A stretch of DNA of 43,312 bases, from the NCBI GenBank assembly GCA_900543025.1, contig UQPP01000017.1, positions 1 through 43,312 of the forward strand, read 5' to 3'. The stretch is from an uncultured Collinsella sp. (GTDB lineage: Bacteria; Actinomycetota; Coriobacteriia; Coriobacteriales; Coriobacteriaceae). Numbering within the stretch: position 1 is the first letter of the stretch; the number at the start of each line of letters is the position of its first letter. This document shows, piece after piece, positions 23,817 to 31,958 of the stretch. Below the pieces are notes generated by a model, which was not told the DNA's origin, searched no databases, and saw nothing but the letters and a program-made list of their open reading frames with translations. Both the position numbers and the translations under genes were made by a program.

Positions 23817-24626
23817 CTATTCGGTGAGCTCGGGGCCCTCGCCAGGCACGTATGCCTCGGCGCCCTCGACGCGGTTGATTTGAATGGTTCCAAAGATCTC
23901 GTCCTGGCTTAGCGTAAGCGAGCCGCGCTTGGCAAGCTCTAGCATGGCCAGGAAGGTGACAACGAGCTGCTCGGTGGTGGCGTCGCCGTCCAGCAGCTCG
24001 CGGAAGGTGCAGGCTTGGTGTGCCATGGTAAAGCGGTCGACCGAGGCCACCGTCAGGTCGAGCGGCACGCGATGCGGTGCCACGTGCTCGGCCTCCAGCA
24101 GGAAGGTCTGGCGTTTGCCATCCAGGTCGGCGCAGATGACGGCGAGGCCGCGCAGGGTAATGCCGGCCAGATAGTCGGGCATAAGGCCTAGGAACTCGGG
24201 GTCGGGGCCGGCCACGCGCGGATGCATGCGGCTCTCGGCCTGCATACGCGCGCCAAGGGCTGCCGCCGCGCCCTTAAACTGCTTGTAGGCGATCAGACGC
24301 TGGATCAGGACCTCGCGCAGGGCGTCGCCGTCGAGCGCGCTGAGTTCCTCGAGGTCTTCGTCGTCCTCGTCATCGTCGTCTGTCTTGCGCGGGGCCTCCT
24401 GGGGCACCAGCGAGGCGGCCTTGATGTCCAAAAGAGTTGCCGCGACCAGCAAAAAGTCGCTCGCCACGTCCAGGTCCAGCGCCTCGATGCGCTCGACCTC
24501 GTCAAGGTATTGCTCGGCCACCTCGCTGATTGAGATGGCGCCGATATCAACTTTTTGGCGGGTTACCAGCTGCAGCAGCAGGTCGAACGGTCCGCTGTAG
24601 ACCTGTGTCGACACGCGATACGACAT
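23817..24626 (-). CDS. scpA: Segregation and condensation protein A
   Basis: This is the kleisin subunit that bridges the SMC heads together with ScpB. The 269-residue product shows the N-terminal kleisin motif VYSGPFDLLLQLVTRQKVDIG, ISEVAEQYLDEVERIEALDL and the helical middle with VAATLLDIKAASLVP. An acidic linker (DDDDEDDEDLEEL) lies near residue 95. The C-terminal winged helix ends with GTIQINRVEGAEAYVPG. AAAGGAGG stands 6 bases before the ATG. The gap to the protease gene is 84 bases and holds an inverted repeat (CGACCGT / ACGGTCG), which could mark an internal promoter. Confidence 0.94.
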   Translation of the reverse strand: MSYRVSTQVYSGPFDLLLQLVTRQKVDIGAISISEVAEQYLDEVERIEALDLDVASDFLLVAATLLDIKAASLVPQEAPRKTDDDDEDDEDLEELSALDGDALREVLIQRLIAYKQFKGAAAALGARMQAESRMHPRVAGPDPEFLGLMPDYLAGITLRGLAVICADLDGKRQTFLLEAEHVAPHRVPLDLTVASVDRFTMAHQACTFRELLDGDATTEQLVVTFLAMLELAKRGSLTLSQDEIFGTIQINRVEGAEAYVPGEGPELTE

Positions 24627-24710
24627 CTTCGACCTCCTTTGACGGCGCCTTCGCGGCGCGGTTTGGGTGCATGTTGCGACCGTTTTGCACGGTCGACCTG
24701 TAAGTTTACC

Positions 24711-25394
24711 TTAGATGCCGGCGATTGCGAAGTTGAGCAGCCACTCGGCCAGCGGATACACGGTAACGTCGAAATACCGTCCAATCACGTCGATGCCGGT
24801 CCACATAGGCAACAGGTACAGCACCAGGATGAGGATGGGCATGGCGTATTGCTGCAGGCGGTAGTAGTTGGTGAGCGCTTTACCTTTGAGGAACGGCACG
24901 ATGATCGACGAGCCGTCGAGCGGCGGGATCGGGATGAGGTTAAAAAACGCGAGCGAAAGGTTGACCACGATAAAGGTGGCGCCGAAGTTCATGATTTGGG
25001 AGGCCACGGCAAAGGACATGCTGACGTAGATGTTGCCGTATGCCGCATGCATGAGGACGGCCGCGAGGAATGCCAGCGCGATGTTCGACGCAGGGCCGGC
25101 CACGCTCACCAGGACCTCGTCGTGCTTGGGGTGCTTGAGGTTGTTGAGGTAGACGGGCACGGGCTTGGCGAAGGCGAATACCGGGCCGCCGGCCGCGAGC
25201 ATCAGCAGCGGCAGGAGAATGGTGCCAAACGGGTCGATGTGGTTGAGCGGGTTGAGCGAGACGCGGCCGCGCGAGCGGGCTGTCTTGTCGCCGAGCGCCC
25301 AGGCCGCGGCAGCGTGTGCGCTTTCGTGGATGACGATGCCAACGATGACGGCAACGGCGCTGGCGAGCAGGTTCATGAGGTAGCTGCTGGACAT
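24711..25394 (-). CDS. Site-2 protease family protein (M50, zinc metalloprotease)
   Basis: The 227-residue multi-pass membrane protein has the zinc site HESAH (HExxH, about residues 23-27), SLNPLNHIDPFGTILLP and the third ligand motif NLIPIPPLDGS. The compact form without PDZ domain matches the YwhC/Rv1457-type intramembrane proteases. They cut membrane-bound regulators, but the target here cannot be named. GGGGAG precedes the ATG, 9 bases after the stop of the small membrane protein gene. It lies upstream of scpA as in many Gram-positive genomes. Confidence 0.92.
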   Translation of the reverse strand: MSSSYLMNLLASAVAVIVGIVIHESAHAAAAWALGDKTARSRGRVSLNPLNHIDPFGTILLPLLMLAAGGPVFAFAKPVPVYLNNLKHPKHDEVLVSVAGPASNIALAFLAAVLMHAAYGNIYVSMSFAVASQIMNFGATFIVVNLSLAFFNLIPIPPLDGSSIIVPFLKGKALTNYYRLQQYAMPILILVLYLLPMWTGIDVIGRYFDVTVYPLAEWLLNFAIAGI

Positions 25395-25403
25395 GTCACT
25401 CCC

Positions 25404-25700
25404 CTAGCGGACGCGGCGCGAGGCACGCGTGAGCAGGTAGTCGGCCACAAACAGGATGACGGCGACGATGGCGTAATCCAGACGGAACACGCCGCCAAAA
25501 GGCGATGTGATGACGCCGTAGCCGGCGATGGCACCCGGCAGCGCGCGAGAAAGCTCAACGACAAAGCCAACGATTTGCAACTTGGTGGTGAGGCCGCTAA
25601 AGCACAGCAGCACGGTCATCGCGCTCATAAAGATGCCGCAGATGCGACAGGCGATGGCGATGATGCTCATCGCCACGGCAGCGGCCTTACGAGAGTTCAC
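25404..25700 (-). CDS. Small membrane protein, unknown function
   Basis: The 98-residue product starts at GTG with AGAGGAG just upstream and overlaps the end of the ABC-F gene by 14 bp, so it is translationally coupled. Three hydrophobic segments are visible: about residues 8-32, 42-58 and 73-90. The C-terminus is basic (TRASRRVR). Family not recognised; it may be specific to this group of organisms. Confidence 0.7.
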   Translation of the reverse strand: MNSRKAAAVAMSIIAIACRICGIFMSAMTVLLCFSGLTTKLQIVGFVVELSRALPGAIAGYGVITSPFGGVFRLDYAIVAVILFVADYLLTRASRRVR

Positions 25701-27723
25701 GCGCGGTCTCCTCTTCGATCTGGGTTGAAAGCTCCAGCCATTCGTCCTCGAGTTTGGGCAGCTCTTGCTTAAGGCCGTTATATTCCCCCAGCGCGGCGTT
25801 GAACTTGTCCTGATCGGCGTAAAGCTCTTCGCTTGCCATCAATTCCATAAGCTCGTCATAGCGGGCACGCTTTTTGTCCAGCTCTGCCTCGATCTTTTTG
25901 AGCTGGTTGCGCACGCCCTTGAGCTTTTTGTTGAGCGCGGCGCGAGCCTGGGCCTCGGCGCGCTTTTGCTCCTTGGTCTTTTTGCCCTCGGCAGGCTTGG
26001 GAGCCGCGGCTGGGCTGCTGGCCTGGGCGGCGTTGGCGGGCTTAGTGCTCCTGCTGGCCTCCGGCGCGCTCTCCCCTGCTGCCTCGGCGGCGGCGCGGGC
26101 AGCGAGGTCCTCCCGCTTGAAGAGGTAGTAGTCGTAGTCGCCGTCGTAGACCGTGACCTTGCCGTCACGGATGTCGATCACACGGTTCGCCACGGCGCGC
26201 ACCAGGTGCTCGTCGTGGCTGATCAGCACGATGGTGCCGGGGAAGTTTTGCAGGGCGTTTTCGAGCATGTCCACCGAGTCGATATCCAGGTGGTTGGTGG
26301 GCTCGTCCAGGCACAGGAGCGCCTCGGGGGCCACGAGCATCTTGGCCAGGGCCAAACGCGCCTTTTCGCCGCCGGAGAGCACGCGGACCTGCTTTTCAAT
26401 TGCGTCGTTATCGCTAAACAGGAAGGCGCCCAGCAGGCTACGCTGCTGCGGCACGGTCCACTTGGGCGTGACGGTGTCGATCTCTTGCAAGACGGTGTTG
26501 GACTCGGTCATGCCCTCGAGCGCATGCTGGGCATAGTAGGCGATGCCCACGTTGGTACCCAGGTCGCGCGTGCCGGTAGTGGGCGGCTCCAGGCCGGCGA
26601 GGATCTTCATGAGGGTGGACTTGCCGGCGCCGTTGGGGCCGACAAGCGCCACGTGCTCGCCGCGGTAGAGTTTGAGGTCGATGTCGCTGTAGATGTGCTT
26701 GTCGCCGTAGGACTTGGAGACGCCCTCCAGGCTCACGACCATATCGCCGGAGCGCGGCGGGTCGGGGAACTTAAAGTCGATGTGCTTGTGGCCCTCGGGC
26801 AGGATGACGAGCTCCTTTTTGATTTGCTCGATCTTGCGGATGCGCTCCTGCGCCTGGGCGGCCTTGGTGGGCTTGTAGCGGAACTTGTCGACGAAGACCT
26901 GCATGTGGGCGATGTCGCGCTCCTGCGCGGCACGCTTGGCGCGCATCTGCTCCAGATTATCCTCGCGCTGCTTGAGGTAGCTGCTGTAGTTGCCGGTGTA
27001 GGTGGTCACGCGGCGGTTCTCAAGCGCGGCGACGTGGTCGACGCAGGCGTCCATGAAGGCGCGGTCGTGACTGACGATGAGTACGGCGCCGTCGTAGTTA
27101 GCGATAAAGCCGCGCAGCCACTGGACGCTTTCGAGGTCCAAGTGGTTGGTGGGCTCGTCGAGCAGCAGCAGGTCGGGATGGCGCAGGAAGAGCTTTGCCA
27201 GCGCGATGCGCATCTGCCAGCCGCCCGAGAACTCGGAGCACGGGCGCTCAAAGTCGGTGACCTTAAAGCCCAGACCGGACAGGATCTTGCGGGCGTTGCT
27301 CTCGAGTTCATAGCCGCCCAGGTGCTCAAAGCGGTCCTGGACCTGGCCATACTCGTTAAGGAGTGCGTCGACGTCCTTGCCCTGCTCGGAGAGCTCGGTG
27401 ATCTGGGCCTGCAGCTCGTTGGCGCGCTTGCCCATGCGGCGGATTTCCTTGGCGGCGGCCATGACCTCGGCGAGGATGGTGGTGTCCTTTTGCTCCAGGT
27501 TGGTTTCCTGCTCTAGGTAGCCCACCTGGCAGTCCTTGGCGTACTGGACCTGGCCGGCGTCGGGGCTGTCGATGCCCATGATGATCTTGAGCATGGTGGT
27601 TTTGCCGGCGCCGTTGGGTCCCACGAGCGCAAAGCGCTCGCCGGGGTTGATCTGGAAGGACGCGCCGCTAAAGAGGACGCGCGCGCCGAAGCTTTTTTCG
27701 ATCTTGTCGACCAGAAGGATCAT
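25687..27723 (-). CDS. ABC-F family ATPase
   Basis: The 678-residue cytosolic protein has two ABC domains and no membrane segment. Domain 1: VGPNGAGKTTMLK (about residues 34-46), SGGWQMRIALAKL and LLLLDEPTNHLD. A linker with coiled coil (LKQREDNLEQMRAKRAAQER) follows. Domain 2: VGPNGAGKSTLMK, LSGGEKARLALAKM and LLCLDEPTNHLD. An Ala/Pro/Lys linker leads to a charged C-terminal coiled coil. ABC-F proteins bind the ribosomal E site; some protect from antibiotics, others tune translation (EttA/Uup/YdiF). The long C-terminal coil favours a Uup/YdiF-like role. It is first in the core operon; no promoter of its own was recognised. Confidence 0.92.
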   Translation of the reverse strand: MILLVDKIEKSFGARVLFSGASFQINPGERFALVGPNGAGKTTMLKIIMGIDSPDAGQVQYAKDCQVGYLEQETNLEQKDTTILAEVMAAAKEIRRMGKRANELQAQITELSEQGKDVDALLNEYGQVQDRFEHLGGYELESNARKILSGLGFKVTDFERPCSEFSGGWQMRIALAKLFLRHPDLLLLDEPTNHLDLESVQWLRGFIANYDGAVLIVSHDRAFMDACVDHVAALENRRVTTYTGNYSSYLKQREDNLEQMRAKRAAQERDIAHMQVFVDKFRYKPTKAAQAQERIRKIEQIKKELVILPEGHKHIDFKFPDPPRSGDMVVSLEGVSKSYGDKHIYSDIDLKLYRGEHVALVGPNGAGKSTLMKILAGLEPPTTGTRDLGTNVGIAYYAQHALEGMTESNTVLQEIDTVTPKWTVPQQRSLLGAFLFSDNDAIEKQVRVLSGGEKARLALAKMLVAPEALLCLDEPTNHLDIDSVDMLENALQNFPGTIVLISHDEHLVRAVANRVIDIRDGKVTVYDGDYDYYLFKREDLAARAAAEAAGESAPEASRSTKPANAAQASSPAAAPKPAEGKKTKEQKRAEAQARAALNKKLKGVRNQLKKIEAELDKKRARYDELMELMASEELYADQDKFNAALGEYNGLKQELPKLEDEWLELSTQIEEETARELS

Positions 27724-27754
27724 GGTGCCGCCTTTGACCTTGTGTGCCTATATG

Positions 27755-27782
27755 AAAAAAGGCCCCAACTTGCGTTGGAGCC
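27755..27782 (-). terminator. Rho-independent terminator of tRNA-Ala copy A
   Basis: Minus-strand stem GGCTCCAAC / GTTGGGGCC with loop GCAA and six T. The ABC-F gene begins just 32 bases downstream, so read-through could feed it. Confidence 0.85.
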
Positions 27783-27795
27783 TCATTCAATGCTC

Positions 27796-27871
27796 GGGTG
27801 GAGACGAGGGGGATCGAACCCCTGACCTCTTGACTGCCAGTCAAGCGCTCTCCCAGCTGAGCTACGCCCCC
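27796..27871 (-). tRNA. tRNA-Ala(GGC), copy A
   Basis: GGGGGCGTAGCTCAGCTGGG is the acceptor and D arm; the anticodon stem-loop TTGAC-TGGCAGT-CAA gives anticodon GGC. The T arm is GGTTCGATCC. After discriminator A the genome has CCC, so CCA must be finished by nucleotidyltransferase. It is identical to copy B at 28804. Confidence 0.93.
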
Positions 27872-27883
27872 GTGCGAAGAAGT

Positions 27884-27912
27884 ACTATACGGGAACTCGG
27901 ACGGCGATGCAA
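27884..27912 (-). promoter_or_regulatory. Promoter of tRNA-Ala copy A
   Basis: TTGCAT (27912-27907), 17 bases, TATAGT (27889-27884) on the minus strand; optimal sigma-70 spacing, 12 bases before the tRNA 5' end. Confidence 0.75.
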
Positions 27913-28141
27913 GGACAATTTTGGAAAAACTTTCGCGGTCCCCGGCGCGCACGTGCGGGTGCGCGGGCCATCTCAGGGCCGAGGGGCCCGCGATGCCCGC
28001 GGGGGCAGCGGCCCACGCACGGTCCGTGCGCCGGCCGACTTGGCGAGCGGAACACGACTCTCCCTGTGCAACAGGGTTTTCCGTGCACCGCCAGTCCCAT
28101 TATCGGGCCTGATTGCGAAGCGCCCCTCCCCTGCGCTTCAG

Positions 28142-28289
28142 AACCATGCCCGTTTACTACGATGAATCAGGAATGTCCGACCACACTCGCCTTTTGGCGT
28201 AAGCGGCGGGCTTCCTACCTGCGGTTTTGCAAATGGAGAACACGCGGTGCTCGGGCATCGCCGATCCGTCGTAGTAAACCGGCATGGTT
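28142..28289. repeat. Inverted-repeat element E1 (CTGCGGTTTT core)
   Basis: Arms AACCATGCCCGTTTACTACG and the near-exact reverse complement at 28269-28289 (one mismatch within this span) flank about 105 bp with core ACCTGCGGTTTT at 28217-28228. A weaker GACCAC / GAGCACC-type match lies further in. There is no coding capacity. The same core occurs in E2, E3 and E4. The 200 bp of GC-rich sequence before it hold no gene. Confidence 0.65.
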
Positions 28290-28424
28290 TTGAAATGGCA
28301 TCAGGTTGATTTCACACATAAATATGTTAGAGCCCTGAAATATAGGCTTTAACTTTTTCTAAAACACGTCTTTTCCGCGACGCGCCTAGATTAGCTGTTG
28401 TTTAACATCGGATTTGATCTTGCG

Positions 28425-28453
28425 TTGTGCGACTTCCTCGTGCATGGTAGTAT
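28425..28453 (+). promoter_or_regulatory. Possible promoter of the CAU tRNA
   Basis: TTGTGC, 17 bases, TAGTAT on the plus strand, about 67 bases before the tRNA. A weaker -10-like TAGAAT is nearer, at about 28497. Confidence 0.5.
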
Positions 28454-28520
28454 TTCACGACGTGAAGCGAAGAAATTGGGCCTGAGTTGGCTTTGTTAGA
28501 ATTGCATTCACCGTTCATAA

Positions 28521-28596
28521 GGGCTCTTGGCGCAACGGTTAGCGCAGGGGACTCATAATCCCTGGGTTCTGGGTTCGAATCCCGGAGGGCCCACCA
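28521..28596 (+). tRNA. tRNA with CAU anticodon (Met, or Ile2 after modification)
   Basis: A 76-nt cloverleaf: GGGCTCT pairs with GGAGGGCCC-type 3' acceptor sequence, D arm GGCGCAACGGTTAGCGC, anticodon loop CTCATAA (CAU), T arm GGTTCGAATCC, encoded CCA. CAU tRNAs may be elongator Met, or Ile2 if TilS makes lysidine. The body cannot settle this by eye. It lacks the unpaired 1-72 of initiators. Confidence 0.9.
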
Positions 28597-28605
28597 GAGT
28601 ATTTC

Positions 28606-28633
28606 GAGGCCGGGCATTACGCCCGGCCTCTTT
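28606..28633 (+). terminator. Rho-independent terminator of the CAU tRNA
   Basis: A perfect 10-bp stem GAGGCCGGGC / GCCCGGCCTC with loop ATTAC, then TTT. Confidence 0.85.
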
Positions 28634-28762
28634 GCTAATGGCACTGCTGACTAGCTTTGCCATCTAGAGACGCAAAGTCATCAACATTCATATTCGTAAT
28701 TAACAATGGGCATGTCGCCAAGATGCTACCCAGTCAACACATGACCTAAATCTATAGATATG

Positions 28763-28790
28763 AAAAAAGGCCCCAACTTGCGTTGGAGCC
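28763..28790 (-). terminator. Rho-independent terminator of tRNA-Ala copy B
   Basis: Same stem and T-run as at 27755-27782. Confidence 0.85.
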
Positions 28791-28803
28791 TCATTCAATG
28801 ATC

Positions 28804-28879
28804 GGGTGGAGACGAGGGGGATCGAACCCCTGACCTCTTGACTGCCAGTCAAGCGCTCTCCCAGCTGAGCTACGCCCCC
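28804..28879 (-). tRNA. tRNA-Ala(GGC), copy B
   Basis: Identical in sequence to copy A (27796-27871): anticodon GGC, no encoded CCA. Two copies with matching promoters raise gene dosage for GCC/GCU codons, which are frequent in this GC-rich genome. Confidence 0.93.
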
Positions 28880-28891
28880 GTGCGAAGAAGT

Positions 28892-28920
28892 ACTATACGG
28901 GAACTCGGACGGCGATGCAA
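28892..28920 (-). promoter_or_regulatory. Promoter of tRNA-Ala copy B
   Basis: The same TTGCAT-17-TATAGT as for copy A, within the direct repeat. Confidence 0.75.
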
Positions 28921-29189
28921 GGACAATTTTGGAAAATATTTTGCGGCGCGTTGAACGGGAGCGGGGCCAAAGAGACACACGATGCCCGACATAGCCCGCG
29001 GGGCGAGCCCCGTGGGCGGCGGCAAGCCCGCCGCCTTCCTTTGCAGGGCTCGGCATGTCGCCCCAGACGCCGCCGGCCAGACCAAAGCGATCCGCGGTGC
29101 ATCCGTGGGCATGAGCCCTTCCGCACGCCTTCGGGCCAATTTACGGAACCGTGCGTAGCTCGCCCCAGCTGGTCGCTTCATAAACAGAC

Positions 29190-29321
29190 CGGTTTACTAC
29201 GCCGATTCCCGGATTTCCGACCTCACGCCTACTTTCGCAAAACGGGCAGGCAATCTACCTGCGGTTTTACGAGCGGCGAAATCAGTGTGTTCAGTCACCC
29301 TCAATCCAACGTAGTAAACCG
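29190..29321. repeat. Inverted-repeat element E2 (CTGCGGTTTT core)
   Basis: Arms CGGTTTACTACG and CGTAGTAAACCG enclose about 108 bp with core ACCTGCGGTTTT at 29267-29278. The outer right flank CATGGTTTT is shared with E1. It lies between tRNA-Ala copy B and the next protein gene; about 250 bp of GC-rich sequence before it hold no gene. Confidence 0.65.
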
Positions 29322-29390
29322 ACATGGTTTTAAAATGGCACTTAATTACTGACAGCATATAAAGTATTAAAAATGCCCACTTGGCCATTA

Positions 29391-30545
29391 TCACTTACCA
29401 ATACCGAGCCAATTGCACAGAACGTTGGCCCGCAATCTGGTCTCAGCGCATCTCATCGCCTCGGTTTTTGGCTTGTAGCGCAACTCTAATCGCTCACACA
29501 CACTGTGAATGATGGCATCAAGCTGATCGTGATCATTGAGCATGTCATGGGTTACAAGAAATACGTCGTATCCCATGCTTTGCAATGCTGTCATTCGGGT
29601 GGCATCGTGGTCAAGCACGGCGCCCGATCCATGGATAACCTCTCCTTGAAGTTCGATAATCACAGCCTTCATTGTTATTGGATTTACGATGACGATATCG
29701 CCGTAACAGATTTTCTGACCTGCGATTTTCCGAGCTGAATTCGACAGCGGTGTTAAGTCGTTGACGAATATGTTTTTAAACTCCGCTCCGCCGGCACGCC
29801 TCGGATGACTTAGCAACATGATTCCAGCAACTTCTAGCGGGGATGCAGCGATACCTATTACCTGCTGTGCGGCTTCGTAGAATTGCTTTCCCCACATCTC
29901 GCTTTTAACCTTCGCTGCAAATCTATGCAGTTCTTCTATTTCGATAAGAGGCTTTCTCATCCAGAGCGATGTGCCCTTTCTGCTAGCTTTATTTCCGGAT
30001 CCGTCATCCTGCTGCCCACTTTGATCATTCTCGCCGTCCTTCTGGTGCGCCCGAGCATAGACTCGCTTCCATGGGGCCTCGTCTTGGGTTTCGTCTAGTT
30101 CAAACAGACTTTCTGTGGTGTACTGCTCTTCTTCTGATTTTGTCTGCTCAAGTGCTATGTCGACCGCGGGCGATGGTTTAAAAACCGAGAACCATCCGCA
30201 GAACTCGTACATAGCCAGAACCAGGTCGCATGAAGACACGTTTCGAGTCATGGTGAATAGCGTATTAAGAGGGTCAGTGACGCTAAAGCCCATACCTGTG
30301 TCGATGGAAACCTTCTCTGTATAGGCGCTGTTCCATCGGATGGTCCGTCTTGTCTCGGAATGCAGGTTACTTTGTGTTGATGCTGCTGTGATGACTGGCG
30401 TCTTGAGGACGTCGACTACGAAGGGCGATTGGGCTAGAGCTCGCCAGCCGTCTTCGGAGCTGGGTAGGCGTGGGTAGAGATCGCGCACCTGCGGTGGGCA
30501 GCGCCAGTAGCGGAATGCGGTGTTTGCGCAGACGATTTCGTCCAT
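29391..30545 (-). CDS. Hypothetical protein with nuclease-like C-terminus
   Basis: The 384-residue protein starts MDEIVCANTAFRYWRCPPQVR with AGGGGAGG 5 bases before the ATG. The middle is a low-complexity acidic/Gln stretch (QKDGENDQSGQQDDGSGNK, about residues 170-188). The C-terminus reads AVIIELQGEVIHGSGAVLDH, DATRMTALQSMGYDVFLVTHD. The pattern Glu-x-Gln then Asp-x2-Arg-x3-Leu then Gly-x-Asp-Val-Phe resembles the restriction-endonuclease-like fold of DUF559/AbiEi-linked proteins. This comparison is by pattern only. Such proteins are common, often phage-defence or toxin-linked, in actinobacterial accessory regions. No partner gene is adjacent. Confidence 0.6.
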   Translation of the reverse strand: MDEIVCANTAFRYWRCPPQVRDLYPRLPSSEDGWRALAQSPFVVDVLKTPVITAASTQSNLHSETRRTIRWNSAYTEKVSIDTGMGFSVTDPLNTLFTMTRNVSSCDLVLAMYEFCGWFSVFKPSPAVDIALEQTKSEEEQYTTESLFELDETQDEAPWKRVYARAHQKDGENDQSGQQDDGSGNKASRKGTSLWMRKPLIEIEELHRFAAKVKSEMWGKQFYEAAQQVIGIAASPLEVAGIMLLSHPRRAGGAEFKNIFVNDLTPLSNSARKIAGQKICYGDIVIVNPITMKAVIIELQGEVIHGSGAVLDHDATRMTALQSMGYDVFLVTHDMLNDHDQLDAIIHSVCERLELRYKPKTEAMRCAETRLRANVLCNWLGIGK

Positions 30546-30880
30546 TTGCGCCTCCCCTGGTATCGGCCGTAGGCCATGCGAATTGCGGGCATGGCCGATT
30601 ATCTACCGGGGTATCATGCGGGTAAGTACCGGAAGCAAACCAAAAGCTTGACGAGTTCTGCCGAAAAACCACCGTGTGATAGAAATCCGCTGGAAGGCGC
30701 TTTGGGCATGTGGTCCCTATCTCCACATTTGTGCTCGGATCACAGGGGGAATTCAATGAAAATACGCATGCGTTTTATACAAAACGGGCAATGGCGTCAG
30801 CAAAAAGGGTGCGATAAAAATGACGCCTTAGACGACAACGATTTGTTCTTGGTGCCAGTTTTGGTGTCACCCTTGGTGAA
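30546..30880. other. Intergenic stretch with an inverted repeat
   Basis: GGCCATGC and GCATGGCC (30572-30579 / 30589-30596) form an 8-bp stem with a 9-nt loop. No gene was accepted here. A plus-strand ORF from 30756 has a good ribosome binding site but runs into the antisense of tRNA-Val and was rejected. Confidence 0.4.
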
Positions 30881-30915
30881 AAAAGAAAAAGGCCAGAGGC
30901 TTAACACCTCTGACC
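30881..30915 (-). terminator. Rho-independent terminator of tRNA-Val
   Basis: Minus-strand stem GGTCAGAGG / CCTCTGGCC with a short loop, followed by a T-rich stretch (TTTTTCTTTTTT). Confidence 0.8.
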
Positions 30916-30926
30916 TGTGCTTTAGA

Positions 30927-31001
30927 TGGTGGGCGATACAAGATTCGAACTTGTGACCCCATCCGTGTGAAGGATATGCTCTACCCCTGAGCCAATCGCC
31001 C
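30927..31001 (-). tRNA. tRNA-Val(CAC)
   Basis: A 75-nt cloverleaf with acceptor GGGCGAT, D arm GGCTCAGGGGTAGAGC and anticodon stem-loop ATCC-TTCACAC-GGAT giving CAC, which reads GUG. T arm GTTCGAATC; CCA is encoded. Confidence 0.95.
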
Positions 31002-31021
31002 GTCGCCTTTCGGCAAAAGAG

Positions 31022-31051
31022 ATACTATCATAGCCGCGCGTGGTTTACCAA
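31022..31051 (-). promoter_or_regulatory. Promoter of tRNA-Val
   Basis: TTGGTA (31051-31046), 18 bases, TAGTAT (31027-31022) on the minus strand, about 20 bases before the tRNA. Confidence 0.55.
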
Positions 31052-31139
31052 GAACTTTTTGCCCCCGATTTTAAATTCGTGGGCGCAGACCGCGCCACCG
31101 TAATCAGGGCAGCCGACAAACCCCCAGCTCAACAGCCCT

Positions 31140-31913
31140 TCATTGCTTGATCCACGAGGTCTCGGGGCGGCAGATAAGTCGCGCGTTGTTATAGGCCATG
31201 TCGAGCGTGAGGCAGGTGCGCGCGGCGTAGAAGCCGTCTTCGCGCTGGATGGTCAGCGCCAGCTCGGGCTTGTCGCCGGTCAGACACAGCGGCAACAGCA
31301 GTTGGATCCGGCCTCCGTAGAACTGCGGCACCGCGAGCGTGTAGTTGGCGGCGGCGCGGCGGGCGGCCTCAAAGGCACGGCGCAGCAGCAGCGAGTTGTC
31401 CTCCCCCATCAGGCTGGCAGGGATGCGCGTCAGGTTCTCCTCGTCGCCCAAAATGTGGTCGATGTTGGAGCGGATGGGCAGGCGGTAGTCAAAGACGAGC
31501 TCGGAGGGGTCCTCGGCAAAACGCACGCGGCACGGCAGGTACTCAAACGAGACCAGCATGGGGTCGCTTTCCTTAAAGAAACCCTTCAAAAACCAGCGCT
31601 GGCGCGCGTCGGGCTTGGTGTTGGGCTCAAACAGACCGTAGATGGTCTCGTAGCGGCGTGTGTACAGGCCGGTGTTAAACAGGCAGCGGTCGTCGTCGAA
31701 CACCAGCGGCAGGTTGGACGGTGCGGTCTGGTCCACGTCGCGCTCGGTCAAAAACACCGCGCGGCTAAACGAAAACGACAAGTAGTTTTTGAGGATGCGG
31801 TTGCTAGGACCCCAGTCCTCGGGATCGGCGAGGTCGGCCAAGCGGTCGTAACAGGGCTCGGGGCAAAACGCAAAGTCGTAGACATTGCTGCACAGGGTGC
31901 TGGGGATTTCCAT
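31140..31913 (-). CDS. DUF3825 domain-containing protein
   Basis: The 257 residues read MEIPSTLCSNVYDFAFCPEP at the start, then NYLSFSFSRAVFLTERDV, LVFDDDRCLFNTGLYTRRYE and FEPNTKPDARQRWFLKGFF. A hydrophobic binding-like core (LPLCLTGDKPELALTIQRED) precedes the C-terminal CLTLDMAYNNARLI. The 'FNTGL...I+ F..N' block is what I associate with DUF3825, often found with OST-HTH or NYN-type RNA proteins. Function unknown; nucleic-acid binding is a guess. The ribosome binding site is weak. No partner is coupled; the Fic gene ends 45 bases upstream on the same strand. Confidence 0.7.
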   Translation of the reverse strand: MEIPSTLCSNVYDFAFCPEPCYDRLADLADPEDWGPSNRILKNYLSFSFSRAVFLTERDVDQTAPSNLPLVFDDDRCLFNTGLYTRRYETIYGLFEPNTKPDARQRWFLKGFFKESDPMLVSFEYLPCRVRFAEDPSELVFDYRLPIRSNIDHILGDEENLTRIPASLMGEDNSLLLRRAFEAARRAAANYTLAVPQFYGGRIQLLLPLCLTGDKPELALTIQREDGFYAARTCLTLDMAYNNARLICRPETSWIKQ

Positions 31914-31958
31914 GTGGTGTCCAATCCATTCAATAACTGGCGTGCGGATGCTTAGATT

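Larger units (their letters stand above)
27750..27928 (-). repeat. 179-bp direct repeat A (promoter, tRNA-Ala, terminator)
   Basis: Matches 28758-28936 with one visible mismatch (27793 C against 28801 A). It encompasses the terminator, tRNA-Ala(GGC) and its promoter. Sequences outside the repeat are unrelated. Confidence 0.9.
28758..28936 (-). repeat. 179-bp direct repeat B (promoter, tRNA-Ala, terminator)
   Basis: Second copy of 27750-27928, offset by exactly 1008 bp. Confidence 0.9.

Noticed and set aside
25765..27516. Long plus-strand open frame of 583 codons
   Set aside because: Antisense to the ABC-F gene, Leu/Val/Gly-rich, no domains.
28402..28644. Minus-strand ORF over the CAU tRNA (contains ALRDSNPEPRDYESPALTV)
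   Set aside because: This peptide pattern is the well-known translation of tRNA antisense; the tRNA explains it.
28142..29321. CRISPR array
   Set aside because: Only paired inverted arms and a core recur; there are no regularly spaced direct repeats and no cas genes.
30756..30956. Plus-strand ORF with AGGGGGAA ribosome binding site (MKIRMRFIQNGQW...)
   Set aside because: Its last third is the terminator and the antisense strand of tRNA-Val, and the composition is not protein-like; the good ribosome binding site is probably chance.
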